Source of the DNA: Pohlia nutans
Lineage: Eukaryota; Streptophyta; Bryopsida; Bryales; Mniaceae
NCBI GenBank assembly: GCA_022496805.1
Contig: CM040107.1
Location: forward strand, 6,592,501-6,656,500
DNA length: 64,000 nucleotides
Direction: 5' to 3'
Shown here: in pieces, positions 1-11,931 of the stretch
How the letters are laid out: each line of letters begins with the position of its first letter
Numbering within the stretch: the first letter of the stretch is position 1
The notes under the pieces: generated by a model
Told to the model about the DNA's origin: nothing
Databases searched by the model: none
What the model saw: the letters and a program-made list of their open reading frames with translations, nothing else
Made by a program: the position numbers and the translations under genes

Positions 1-334
1 AACGCTATACAACCTCAGTTCATTGATAAGTGTAGTGCTTGCAATGTTTCAGATTGATCAACTTGGTCATCAAGAGCAATTGTTGGGACACAGTGAAGAG
101 CATATTCTGGTATAAGAGGTGAGTGCTATGCTCATCCCTAAGAAGTTTTTTTAATTCATTTTTGTAGGCAGTGCATGAATTTTGTCAATGCAATGTTTAT
201 TGTGGGATGTGTAATAGTAATGTCCAATACTGTAAGTAACAGTACTGTAGAAAGAGTTATTGAGAGCAGGTCAGCAAAAATGTGTTATTTTCGCTTTGTT
301 TCAGCCCTATGATTTACAGTTTTAATACAAGTAC

Positions 335-1600
335 CAGACGGTAGTTTAGGTCGATGTCAGTTTAGGTCGATGTCAGTTTAGCTCGACACAACGTAAATGG
401 GCAGCGAAACTCGCGTGATAAACGGTAATTTAGGTCGACCCAATCTAAACTTCACCAATACAAGTCACATCTGAGCTCGACTCTCCCTTAACTGCAGTCA
501 ATTCAGGTCGACACGACCTAAATTGCAGTCAATTCAGGTCAACACGACCTAAATTGCAAGAAATTCATCTCAAGACGACCTAAATTGCTGTCAATTCAGG
601 TCGACACGACCTAAATTGCAGTCAATTCAAGTCGACACGACCTAAATCGCAGTCAATTCAGGTCCACACGACCTAATCTCGGAACTACACGTTATAGTAC
701 ACCAAGTCTAGGCTGAAACATGTAGAACATGAACATGTACCATGTGTGAATTCAGGTCAAATAGACCTAATTTATGCTATAAAGCAATACGAATCGGTCT
801 GATCTACCTAAAATTCAGCTCGACTCGACCTATATCACACAAATAACCTACCCATATATTGAACAAATTCAGACAGGGATGACCTACTTAAAGGTCGGGA
901 TACCCTAAAATACCAATTCTTATAATCAATTCACATAAAACCTAGCACAAAATAGTAAAAACACTCTCCCCCTCCAGCAGTTTAGGTCGAATCGACCTAA
1001 ATAAAGAACTGTCAGTCATCGTTTACGAAGAATAGGCTGGAAGTTCTAAAACCTTAACATGTATCAAGTGTGAATTCAGGTCGAATCGACCTAATTTACC
1101 CTAGAAATCAGTACGATTTGACTAGAGAGCTGCCTGAGATGCGCAGATTCAGATCGAGGCAGCCTTTACGGCCCTGAAAGGCCTACAATGATCGAATGAT
1201 ATCCTGTATAGTAAACAAGAAAAAACACATAAGATGTGAACATTCACGTCGACCCGACCTAAATTGCTCGCTAAGTAGGGCAAGTCGACCTGAATGTTCA
1301 CATCTTCTATGTTTCTTCATGTACTTCCGAATATCCGTAATTCCTTAATACACAAAGTCCTTACCTATATTTCCTCTTTAGGTCGGGTCGACCTAAAGAG
1401 TTTCACATTCACGACTCAATGCTTCATACATATGAAGCGTACTACATCCTTCAAGATTAAGAGCCTCATCTAATTTTTAGGTCGATCCGATCTAATTTAC
1501 GATGAATCCCTAGATGCTCACAACTGACAAGTTTGCAATACGCATCTCTACATAGGCATGCTGATGTGTGTGTTGTGCATTTTAGCTCGTACCGACCTAA
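335..1600. repeat. Cluster of AGGTCGA/TCGACCT dyads
   Basis: This non-coding stretch carries well over a dozen imperfect inverted repeats with arms TTTAGGTCGA and TCGACCTAAA separated by 0-4 bases. Good examples lie near 345, 425, 757, 815, 981, 1073, 1241, 1376, 1477 and 1580. Arms vary by one or two bases and AATTCAGGTCGA is a common variant. The same dyad recurs in both introns of the gene downstream and once near 8229, but I saw none in its exons. I do not recognise it as a known transposon end. Confidence 0.8.
490..682. repeat. 31-bp tandem array, six units
   Basis: Six consecutive units with an exact 31-bp spacing: the CGACCT element recurs at about 514, 545, 576, 607, 638 and 669. Each unit holds one dyad, AGGTCG-aca-CGACCT, followed by AAATTGCAGTCAATTC. 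One unit (around 560-580) has a decayed left arm. The array is the densest part of the wider dyad cluster. Confidence 0.85.
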
Positions 1601-3029
1601 ACATGGTCTGTCCTCGTTGTGAACAGAATGGCAACAGAGAGGAAGACACCAAGGGAATAGCAAAGTGAACCCCTCAACCTCTACTACAAGAAAGTTGCAC
1701 ATCCACAGAGCACGGATGATGCAGAAGGAGACGACCTCGCGAACTTCGGGGAGTTCTGGGAACTGCAGGAACAAGAACTTGTGCAGTTTTGGAGTCTGAA
1801 CATGATACCAATGACTCGTGATTGCTGCTTTGATCACGAAGAACGCCAATACACCGTCCTACCTCCCACTCTCATTACACGAGAAGGTGAAAGACATCAG
1901 CAACGGTGATGGCTCAAAAATCATGTTGCACTGCGTGACAACAAGAACTGAATGGGAAAAGAAGAATCTGTACAACTTCACGCTGATTCTCGACTCCGCT
2001 GTCATTCCATTCAATATCAGCCCCTTGATAGCCTCTCTCAAACATACAGAATTCAGAGGAATGATGAAGGAGCTGGAGAATAAACTTGACAACCAATACT
2101 TCACGTCTACCAACGGTCAGCCTCTGCGCGGGGCCCAACTCTGCTCGAAAATCCGGAAGGTGATCCAGAACTTCGAAACCTTCAAGGCCAAGATGGACAT
2201 GCAGAGTCTATCGATGACACCAATAAGTGTGTCCTTCAATAACCACAGCCAGGGAGGTAGTGCGGAATCTATGGGCACAAACTCGCCAAGACCCCAACAG
2301 AGCCGCGGCAAGCGCAAGCCCAACACGCCTCTTACACCTACACTACCACCCAAAAGCCATCTCGGCTCCTCGTCGAAGAGGAGGAAAGCTGTTGACAAGA
2401 GGGCACCTGAAGATGTCGACGACGATAGCTTGGCATCCGCTGTGACCGAGTTGCCAGAGCCCGTGCAGGGAAACAAGAAACCAGACTTCACACGGTCGAC
2501 CGAGGCGTACAAGACGTTCTGGTCGTCTTGCACTGATGCCTTTGTCTGGGGAATCGAAGATTAGAAAACGATCCCCATCGAGCAACTAGTCGATGTGCCT
2601 CCTGACATGAACATCAAGTCGTATGAGCCGGTTCTTGCGGAGAAGATCATGGGCTTCCTTCTCAGCATGCCCGATAGAAGCACAAAGCAGACTCTGTGCG
2701 TCATGCCTTGCGACCTGGATGAGAAGCCCACTAGCTGGGACTCCATCAAAGATGGAAAGTTTTGGCTGATCAACGGGCAGCACAGTGTCAAAGCAAGTTT
2801 CTTGATGCGTGAACAAAGGATGGATCCCAAAGACATCAAAGAGTTCGCGCAATGGAACTGCTTTATTGTTTGGACGAAGAATAACGGAAAGCTTCGTCAA
2901 ATATCCGCGTACTACAACCGGGTCAACCACTTCGGCGCCATCAAGCCGTCCTGGGCGACTAACATCTTGGGAGCGCGGCAAGTCTGGATTAAACTCAATC
3001 GCCCCAAGAACCCGAAAGAGTTAGTTCAG

Positions 3030-3331
3030 GTGGGAACAAGCAGTCAGGCTTCGAGAACGAAGGAGGCCGCGATCAACAAAACAAAATTCAACATAATGTT
3101 CAGCTCGACTCGACCTGAATAGCTTTTGATAGTACTCCAAGTCCTAGTCCGTCCCTACACAGTAGATCCGTGGCACCTGCGAGTTAGGTCGAGTCGACCT
3201 AAAATGCTCATACTTTCGTGAACTTTTCTACTGAGTGTCCTTGTAATCCGTGCGCTCCACAGTCTGTGTTGGTTTAGGTCGAGTCGACCTAAATGACTGT
3301 ATAATAGCTAACAGTGTCTGTGCCCTTGCAG
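3030..3331 (+). repeat. Intron carrying three AGGTCGA/TCGACCT dyads
   Basis: Phase-0 intron of copy A, from CAG|gtggga to cccttgcag|GAG. Three dyads lie within 302 bp, near 3100, 3184 and 3272; the last two have perfect arms TTAGGTCGA and TCGACCTAA around the central base or two. Confidence 0.75.
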
Positions 3332-3565
3332 GAGTTTCAAGCTGCTATGAAGCTGCGGTTCTTGATGCTCGACGTGGCGCAAGCGCACAAAGACGCTAAG
3401 AAAAGTAATGCGTTTGAACTGCTCGACATCCACAATGAGTTGAAGTTGATCACTGCGCCGGATGACGTGTTCGACCTCTGGAGCGAAGTGATCTCAAGAG
3501 CGGGTGCCGGAGAGCTCCATGACCCAGACATTGATTTGCCGTTCAAGGACAAGCCTAACTGGAAT

Positions 3566-5665
3566 CACTACTAGAAAACGCTGTCCAAATCAACACAAAA
3601 CCAACGCATTTCGGTTGATTTGCACACTGCAATGACCGATTTCACTGATTTTTGAACTTTTTGTAAAAACCAACAAATTGCTACCTACTTTCTGTTGATT
3701 TGAGTAGTGCAATGACCAAATCAACAGAAATTTAGGAAATATTGAATCTTTTAAAGAATCTTGAAGGAATATTTTAGGAATCCTTTTTGGATTGTATGGG
3801 AATTTTTTAGGAATCTTTTAGGAATCCCTTTGGAATCTTTTCAGCATAGGTTATAGCATTCTGAAAAAATTCTCAGAATACTCTTTGACTATTTAGGAAT
3901 CTTTGTATATGTAATACCTTATAATTATGGAATAACAATATGTATATTATAAGAACATAATAACAATGTATGTTATTATAAATATTATACTACTTCGTTT
4001 CAAGCTTCAGGAAATATGAAAATTGTAGCGTAGTCCTAAAAGTAAAAAAAATCATATATTTTCAATGATTTTCAAACTTAGACTTATTTTCAAACTTTGA
4101 AATGGTGAATGGTGGTGAGTCAACAACATTTTTCAATTAAAATAGAGATGCCGTAGCTTTCAAATTCAATCATTAAATAATGAAGACAATTAAATCCAAT
4201 TTCTAATCCACATTATATATGAAAGAAATCCAAAATATTTAGCACTTTGAAATGATATTACTAAACTTACTCTAACCGAGTAACTTCCAACTAGAAAGTT
4301 ATTTAGGAAATATTGGTACAAAATATTTTTTATACATAAACTTTATATGTTCAAAATGGCTTGGAAATTCAAATTGATGCATAAGTTTTACATCAACGAC
4401 TAGAACGAACCCTTAACTGTCAAAGCGTTTATTTTTTGGACATTGTACAGATTTCATCCACGTTTTTTCCCCTTTCATGTACTTTTTGCAATGTCGTTTT
4501 TTTCTATAGGTTCAATAGGAAGTTAGCTTCATGCATGTGCAAACTGATTACAAAGGGATGATTTGTAAAAATTATGTCTCATCTCATGTTGCAATGATTC
4601 ATCAAAAAAATTTAAGATCTTAGTTCAAAATAGTGCAAAAATGCTCTTGAAACAGTAAAATGGTAAAATTAAGAATCCCAAATTTTTTCAAAATCACTAT
4701 ACTTAGAATATTACATTTCAACTCATCACAACGAATTTCATTCACAAATTATCAATATCTTACTCGCAATCAAATTACAATAAAATTTTGAACTTTACGT
4801 TTCAAATACTATAGAAAATATTGGTAATTGTAACCATAGATCTAACCAAATTGATAGAATCTTAAATTCATAATATATAACTTTTATTCACACATGAAAT
4901 TCAAAATACCCCTCTTAGTTTCATATTATAAGGCATCGATTTTTACAATTCTCAAAATATGGAGAGGGTTGTGGGCATATAGGGATTAAATTGGAATCCA
5001 ACCTAAAAATAACATGCATGCATGAAATGTCAAAAAGTTGAATATTATTACAAAGTGGTAAAAAACTAACATTCAAATGTTTCTTGGCCAAAACCCCTCT
5101 AGTAAAATGATTCTCAGAAATTCATATCATCTTGGATTAAAGTGAAAATTTTACCACACAAACTAGACTTCAAGACGTAACTTTTCCAACAATTTTCATT
5201 AAAAACGGACCCTATATGAAGGAGATATAAGCCGCCAAAGTTCACTAATTTTGGACTTTACCGCAATTAAAGTTTAATAGGTGACAATAGCCACAATTAA
5301 ACAAGTAATTTCGGCCATGTTGTAATGGTTGAAGGTTGTGTGTTGTAGCAATGAGATCCCCGGTTCAAACCCGGGGAGAATCCATTTGATAGATTTGGAT
5401 CCGGGTTGCCCGGATTTCGGGGCTGCCCGGATTTCAGAGTTTCAAATTTTTTTATTCTCTTTTTATGTTTTTCATATTTTATCAACGGGCCTCGATGCAA
5501 GAGATGGCCGAAATAACAGAATTGGATCAACATAATTGGATCAACAGAATTGGATCAACAGAATCGTGTTAAAATATGTCCAAATCAACGCGACCTATAG
5601 CACAGAATGAATCAACACAATCGTGTTGAATTTCTGTTAATTCGGTCACGGAATTTCTACTAGTG
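3566..5665. mobile_element. Non-autonomous CACTA transposon inside an exon
   Basis: The left end is CACTACTAGAAAAC and the right end is TTTCTACTAGTG, so the termini are inverted (CACTACTAGAAA versus CACTAGTAGAAA). The flanking trinucleotide AAT is duplicated (3563-3565 and 5666-5668), as expected for CACTA elements. The 2,100-bp interior is AT-rich with no transposase. Parts of it (about 4400-4460 and 4740-4920) resemble the large CACTA element at 34.6 and 35.1 kb, so both belong to one family. Removing the element and one AAT restores the open frame of the host exon (Trp-Asn-Leu-Glu across the join). Confidence 0.88.
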
Positions 5666-6784
5666 AATCTAGAGAGTGGGAATCTGATGCGCGAGTTCTT
5701 AAAATATCTGGGAAATCTAACCTATGAGGACCTCACCAAACTCGCCAGTCATATCCTGAACCACGGGAACCCAAAATGGACTCGGGGATACCCGAAGGTC
5801 ACGATTAAGGCAATATCCTCCGTTCAAGACAGGTGCTACTCGACCAAGGAATGGGTGGAGAGAAGGAAGCGGAAACACCTTGTCAAGAAGGAATTGCACA
5901 ACATCAATCGTGACCTCGGACTCTTCAATCCGGCGGGGGAACTGGTTCCGGAGAAGTGGAGGCAGTTCAAGGAGGACTACCACATCACGAGGGCGAGAAT
6001 GAATGTACTCCTTGAGCGGCCGGGTGAGGTATATTTCAGGGAGGCAAAGCACGTCAGAAGCAAAAACAAAAAGACCGCAGATATCTCCCCGTACTCATAC
6101 AAATTCTTCAAAGTCTTCCTGGAGAAGAGGAAGAAATTCGAGAAGCCCGCCGGAAACGCTCACTTCCGGCCATACGATCCGCAGTTAAACGAGCACGCCG
6201 ACTGGCCCGAGGGTGCCAGGTCATCCGTCACGTTTGTAGACTTGAAGCTGGGGGTCATCGACTTCAGGGTCCTCCCTGGGGTGGGTGACAAGGAGAAGTC
6301 AAGTACAGATATGCCGTACTTCCACGAGTTCATGTCTTCTCTAAAAGAAAGACGTCAACCAGAATTCGATGAAGTACCTGCGTGGCTCTTCATCTGCGCC
6401 GATATGATAGAGCAGAACCAGGCAGTTCATTTCGCTGAGCACGACGACCAACTCCGTAGATACAAGATGGAGTATGCGGACTACCATCCAGCAAGGAATG
6501 AGGGACTGGGAGACTATCCGGCGAACCATAAGAAGGCGCGGGCAAAAGTGCACCTGGTCTTCTTGCAAAGGCCCGATATTCCGATGGTGTCGATCCCCCC
6601 CGACTTCTACGCTCCGGAGACCACGGTGTACACAAAGCCCCGGGCGTACGATGAGCTGTTGTACCGCGTGTACAACGCAGAACTCAGAATGGATTTTTGC
6701 TTGTGTCTCATGAACGCGTTCTGCATGCCGGGGTCGAACGTCGTCTCCGTCTACGCGGGATCCAAGTTCACTTGCGCTGCACTG

Positions 6785-7202
6785 GTGAGTAGTTCAGCAT
6801 TTGGACTCATGCTCTTCAGCTCGAGTCAATCTGACCCTACGTAGTGTTACCGTTCATACATTTTAGGTCGGGTCAACCTAAAATTCATACCGGCATACCT
6901 GCTCTTCTAGGAAGTGCCCAAACTATATCCTCAATGTGTTTGAGGTCGAGTTGACCTAACCGTATAGTGTGCAGCTCTTAGAGTGGATGCTGTTGTTTAG
7001 CTCGGGTCGACATGAACTAAACCTTAAACCTTCTCAGTGCCCCCATTCTTTAGATCGATTCGACCTGAACTATCCCTTCGTACTACCTCATCCCTTCGTG
7101 CTGCCTCTCCTTCATAGTTTAGGTCAAGGCGGTCTAAATCCTTCTCAATCCCCAATTATATCAACCCTGACTCACTTGTTGACTCCCATGCCATTTGTGT
7201 AG
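6785..7202 (+). repeat. Intron carrying five AGGTCGA/TCGACCT-type dyads
   Basis: Phase-0 intron of copy A, from GCACTG|gtgagt to tttgtgtag|ATG. Dyads lie near 6864, 6944, 6998, 7050 and 7118, each within one to four mismatches of the consensus. No coding potential was seen here. Confidence 0.72.
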
Positions 7203-8438
7203 ATGTGTTGCGTGAACAGCCACGCTGTCGGGGACAACAGAATGAAAGACTGGTATGCTTCTATCGCGATCGACGCCTTAGACCTCGACAAGGCAGACTT
7301 CCTGGAGGACGGATACCCTGTGCATGTTGATGGGACCAGAGTACCCCTGCTGCACGACCTGGGTCCTCCAGATCGAAGAGGAAATCCACAGATCAGTGGT
7401 CAGATCCCCCTCTCACGCAGCGGGATGACGAGAACTCGTTAACCTCCTCTTCCAATGACGAGGATGACGACGAGCACGACGATGCTCCTCCTCTGGATAC
7501 CCCCCGGAGATCTGATGCGCCAGGTTCGACCGCGTCCTCTGGCTATCACCTTGGAATTCCTTCCTCCGAGCGGAAGAAACGTGAGTCCTCGAACAAAATT
7601 TTGAAGAAGTTGGCTGCCACGGACCTTGCTCTCACTGTTCAGACCTCGAAGACCGCGGAGGAGAATCTGAAGATGAACCAGCAGACGAGAAAAGAGCAGT
7701 ACGATTTTCAGAAGTTTATTATGGAACACAGCGTTAGCAGCAGCAGCAGCAAAATGTTATGCAGCAGACGCTGCAGGCGCTGATGCAGAGCCTTCAACCG
7801 CCTTCTGGGGCCATACTGAACCCGCTGCTACTGGCTTTTCAACCTCTGCTGCTTGGTAATCAGCCGTCGGGTTCAACCACCAGCGGAGAATCTGCTCCAC
7901 CTGCGCCCTCGTTTTTTGCTGTTCCTCCTCCGCCTCTACCTGGGCCCTCGTCTGTTGATGCGCCGTGTCCGTCTCCTCCTGCGCCCTCGCCTGTCGCTCG
8001 GCCTCCACCGCCGCCAGCTGCTCCTGCGTCTGCTCCGTCCACTTCGCCGGCTCCTCCGCATGTGTTATCGGGCGCTGCTGGTGATGCTGCCGATCCATAC
8101 AGCCTTGACGCCAGAGCAGACTGTCATTCGGCAGAGCCGCTGGCAGTGACAATGCAGACACTCCCGTCTCGCCCGGCACAGACGCTGCAGCAGGTAGTTC
8201 CCAATAATCACTCGATGTCATTTGTATAGATTTAGCTCGACTCGAGTTGATTTGTATCATAGGTTTTTTGTAGATTTTCTTGTATAGACGACTCTAATAC
8301 TTAGGATTTTCAAATCCTGGTTGACTAGAGTCCTTAAGACATTTTCCAATGAACATTTTTTGTACTTCAAATTTTTTGGCCTTTCTATAATTTACACACT
8401 CCTCACTCGGAATTCACGTTCATCTACTGTCATCGCAG

Positions 8439-9692
8439 GCTCCATCGGTGCCGACATTGTGCCTCACGCTCAATTGCCTTCTGCTGTTCATCCGCCCGCG
8501 CAATGTAATCGGGGCGGTCAGTCCTTGGTGCCCAGTCCGAACTCGCCCGCAGTCCCTTCCTCTCATGTCGTCCCTCCGGCCTCTCAATCACTAGTGTCAG
8601 GACGTAGACTTTGGCGGGATTCGCAATTGGATGAGCGGACACGTACATCGGCCTCCCCTCCTCGTCACGCCGCCGGCGCTGCACCCTCGACAGCCACACC
8701 TGTCGTCAGTGCGAAGTCTATTAGGTCCTCCGGCCTTCAGGTGCGTTCTATACGTTTCTTAATGGTCGCAACTTCGTGTTTGTTGTCTTCGCGCTCGCCT
8801 TGATCGTGTGCCGTTTTTATTACGATGTCGTCCAAAATGTGTCGGTTCAGGATCATAACTGGCTGCACATTTGTCTGCCCGTTGTCGCCAGGGATCCGGT
8901 CCTCCTCTTACTCTTGGAGGTTCTTCGGAGTCGGTCATTCGGTCGCCACAGCTTAGGCCTCCCAAAAAATGGCTCAATGTCGTCCTGGACCTGAATGGAA
9001 TCCTCTGCGTCTGTGAAGATTTGAAATCCCGGTCCGGGATTACGGCCTCTAATGAATACTCGGCGCAGCACTCAGCCGTTCTCCCCGTTGTAGTCGGACC
9101 CAAAGCAGTGTACGTGCGTCCACTCTGCTTCTCGTTCCTACGGGAGCTGACCATGTTTGCCGACGTTATCGTCTGGAGCTCCATGAAGAAGTCTACCACT
9201 GAATTGGTAGTGCGATATTTATTCCGCGGCATTCAGCCCCTCCCTTCCCTTGTACTTGGCCAGGAGTCCTGCGAAACCTTCAAATATAGGGATAGGCACG
9301 GCCGGCTGTCCTCGTTCAAAGTGCCTGGCACTGATAAGAACTTGTTCCTTAAGAATCTGGCCAAGCTGTTCACAGACTATGGTGGCAGATTCACGTCCGC
9401 AAACACTGTTGTAGTGGACGACAGCCCCAATAAGCACATTTTGAATGAGCCCCATAATGTAATACTCCCTGACTCTTGGTCCTACGTTGAAGACGGTGCG
9501 CGTGACAATTTCATCCATGATGTTCTCCTTCCATGGTTTCCGCCTCTCCATCGCAGTCCTGGCACAGGGTTGCTATCTTTCCGTAAGGACAATAATATTG
9601 GGCGGCGTATACTCTGTGACAAGCCCGACCGTCGAGAGTACAGCGCGTTTATGGAGGCTGTACACGCATCCCATAGTCTGCCTAGCTCCTAG
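8439..9692 (+). CDS. FCP1/NIF-like HAD phosphatase-fold protein
   Basis: Two exons are supported: 8439-8740 (catcgcag acceptor, CTTCAG|gtgcg donor) and 8892-9692 (cgccag acceptor, stop TAG), joined in phase 0. The first start exon was not found. The N-terminal part is Ser/Pro/Ala-rich and looks disordered. The second exon holds an FCP1-homology-type domain: VVLDLNGILC takes the place of motif I (DxDxT/V), VIVWSSMKKST is the motif II region and VVVDDSPNKHIL the motif III region. In active FCP1/SCP phosphatases motif I has two aspartates; here the second is Asn. Dephosphorylation activity is therefore doubtful, and a binding or regulatory role is possible. It follows copy A on the same strand after about 210 bp of non-coding sequence. 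Confidence 0.68.
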
Positions 9693-10013
9693 TTCATTGT
9701 ACGATTCTATAGCTGGACGCCCTTTTCTTAGTGATGTAGCCGTTCCGGACTACCTATCGATTTCTGGTTGCCTTGACTGATGTGTATTATTCCTTGTAAT
9801 TGTAATATACCTTTGTCTTCACAACATGTGCGCTTGAGTACTTTGTGAGATGAATATTATGGACGCTTGAATGTTATCGTTGCAATGTGTTATGTCTTAA
9901 TCGCACCCTTATACAGTTTGCATCATTTTTCTTTTCTTTTTTTTACTGCTTCGAAAATTCTGTTTCGTTGCAATGCGCTCGTGGAATTTGACCTCATTGG
10001 TAATTCTCTTCAG

Positions 10014-10674
10014 GCAAGGTATGCCACTGCCAATCCAGCCCACGGTGCTGGCCTCCAAAGCACAGCATCCACCGATTCTATCATGGACTATGGCCAGTAT
10101 GCTATACTCAGTAGAGGAAACGTCTTGTGCTCGGCAGCTACGGCCCAGTCAACGATGGACTTTTCCACCAAGCCAATTCAGCATGGTGTTGTCGACAGCC
10201 CTCGTAACGGTGGTACCCGTCCTGTGCCGAAGTCCTCACCTTCTCCTTTGCGGTCACGAGAACCGTCCACTTCTGGTCGCTCGTGTTCTCCGTCTGATAG
10301 GGTGCCTCAGAGAAAGCTTTATGAAGACGCCTTACACCCAATTAATTCTCTTGAGGTACGAATACTTTCTTTCCCCGCACCATTATTTCGCTTAGACGGT
10401 CTTGCCTTGATGTATACTTGATGTAGATTCCCTTGTACTTGCAGGGTTCCGACATTCCCAAACCATGCAAGTCCTCTGCTACTGTAAATGCTTTCCGAAT
10501 GACTCCTGCGATGCTGTCATCAGACCCGCCTCCTCTAACCCAAGCCCGTGTTCATGTGCCCTCTCGTGCACCCTTGCGTACTCGTCTCCCTTCAGTGAAT
10601 GTGGGTCTTCAAAAGACTAAGTCGCATGACAAATTCAGGAGGAGATCCGCTCCGGTTCGAGATGAGAGGGAGTA
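10014..10674 (+). pseudogene. Ser/Pro-rich exons, probable truncated tandem copy of the FCP1-like gene
   Basis: Two phase-0 exons, 10014-10355 (ctcttcag acceptor, TTGAG|gtacg donor) and 10445-10674 (acttgcag acceptor). They encode a Ser/Pro/Arg-rich sequence resembling the N-terminal exon of the FCP1-like gene just upstream. The reading frame ends at a TAA exactly where the retrotransposon sequence begins (about 10672), so the catalytic exon expected next is missing. I infer a duplicate cut by the retroelement, but it could be an additional low-complexity 3' exon pair of the upstream gene or an unrelated gene. No catalytic motif is visible. Confidence 0.42.
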
Positions 10675-11648
10675 AAGTCAGAGATGTTGGGAGCAGTCCC
10701 GTTACTCCTAACATTTGCATTGTTTCCTCCGTCATAAAATTTACATTGGATCCGCCATCGACTTGGACACCCGGTATCATTACACCAACAATCATTACAT
10801 CAATCATTGGTGCTCCTGGATCTGGATTGAGTGATACCTCACAAATGTCTTTGGTACGAGTTCGCTTTCCCACCAATACTGAACTAAGCGTTGAGCGACA
10901 TTCAGGAGATATCGCAAGCAACTGTTTTAATGTGATGTCGTGTTTTATACTATCCAAGTTTTTTAATATATCGTAAGAATCCAAATTGGAGGATATATTC
11001 AACGGCCCTTTACTTTTTCTTAATTGAATAGTGACGGGATGTTCCTTGCGTACAAACTTATCTGCCTCGAGTCCATGTGGTACTGGCCTCTTGTTTTTCT
11101 CCATATTTTTTGAAACTTCTGTAGGAACCAAAACGGATCTTTATACCTTCACTGAATGGAACGGGTATGGTTTCTTTAGCAGGCGCACTCCGTTCTGGGT
11201 TTAAGTCCTTTATTTCTGCCCTGGTTACATGATGGGGTAAAATTTTGGTGATCGGATTAGATTTCGAAGTCAGAGGTACTTGTTGATTTGTTACATTAGG
11301 ATCAGTTATTTTAAAAATTGGGTCTTTAGTCTTTGTTTGACCTCGTGTTTGAACTGCATGAACTGTGTCAACGTGATGAATAGGTGATTCTTGTGATTGT
11401 CGATTTGACTCTTCCACTGATTTATTTACTTGGATCCTTTGATCATTTGACTCTTCCACTGATTTATTTACTTGGATCCTTTGCATGAGTAAAAGATCCT
11501 GGTTGACCGGTAGGTTGCAGCGTAGATTGTTGAGCAGCTTGTTTGTAATTATCCTGATTTCTCTAGTTAATTTGTCGATTACCATAATTTTGAAAGTTTC
11601 GATTTGGATGGTTATAACGTTGACCATTCGCATTTCCTTGTGCTCCAT
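10672..11648 (-). pseudogene. Linker and retropepsin-like protease fragment
   Basis: Open segments 11648-11058 and 11131-10672 follow the knuckles. The first contains a duplicated peptide block (QRIQVNKSVEESN twice, encoded at about 11405-11482). The second contains VQVDGGSNVNFM, the D-[ST]-G-like active-site region of a retropepsin (here DGGS), followed by LGVTG. The protease would cleave the gag-pol polyprotein. Host-derived sequence begins just after this point. Confidence 0.7.
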
Positions 11649-11676
11649 TATCTACTTGGTGTACATTCCATTGTGT

Positions 11677-11931
11677 CTAGGGTAGCATAGTAGAATTATT
11701 ATAGGGAGGTTTACCCACCAAATGCCAACACTTTTCCATAGGGTGTTTACCCCCGCAGTTCTGACATAATACTTTTATATTCCGTGGAGACGGACATTCA
11801 TTAACCCCGTGTCCATGGCCATTACAATTTGAACACCACACATTTGGTGGAAAATTGGTCTGTTTGGGTCTTTTTTCCTTGTCTTTAGCCATATGAATCG
11901 CCATCTCCTCCATTGTCTTTGTTAAATTCAA
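11677..11931 (-). pseudogene. gag C-terminal double zinc knuckle
   Basis: A minus-strand open segment contains two consecutive CCHC-type knuckles: C-x2-C-x3-GHG-x-x-x-C and C-x2-CGGKH-x4-C. Such knuckles bind RNA in the nucleocapsid part of gag. It lies in a different frame from the capsid segment, so at least one indel has occurred. Confidence 0.8.

Larger units (their letters stand above)
1661..8227 (+). pseudogene. ParB/Srx-like plus degenerate DNA methyltransferase-like gene, copy A (disrupted)
   Basis: Exons seen: 1661-3029; 3332-3565 continued at 5669-6784; 7203 to about 7783, possibly reaching 8227. Introns 3030-3331 and 6785-7202 have good GT/AG ends and agree in phase 0. Near 2566-2800 is a ParB-type N-terminal pattern, starting with IPIEQLVDVPPDMN and followed by the motif FWLINGQHSVKAS. 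The 3' part of the second exon ends in PGSNVVSVYAGSKFTCAAL, which lines up with the beta-class N4/N6 methyltransferase motif I (PGD-VLD-FAGSGTT--A) but lacks the usual D and the G-T-T core. Exon 3 is acidic and NLS-rich, then polyQ, then proline-rich. Breaks: a frame change near 1880, in-frame TAG at 2562-2564, a CACTA insertion at 3566, and frame changes near 7370 and 7735. One break might be an unrecognised micro-intron, but together they indicate a pseudogene. Family assignment is by motif only. Confidence 0.6.

Noticed and set aside
480..690. CRISPR-like array
   Set aside because: The 31-bp units are contiguous tandem repeats without unique spacers, in a eukaryotic context.
7757..8260. 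Long minus-strand open frame rich in Glu/Gln/Ala/Arg, coiled-coil-like
   Set aside because: It is antisense to a polyQ and proline-rich plus-strand frame that continues copy A. Antisense of CCN- and CAG-rich DNA readily gives such text. A gag-like fragment remains possible but has no flanking support.
8430..8699. Minus-strand open frame opposite the first FCP1-like exon
   Set aside because: The plus strand has phase-consistent splice sites and joins a recognisable domain, so the antisense frame is a shadow.
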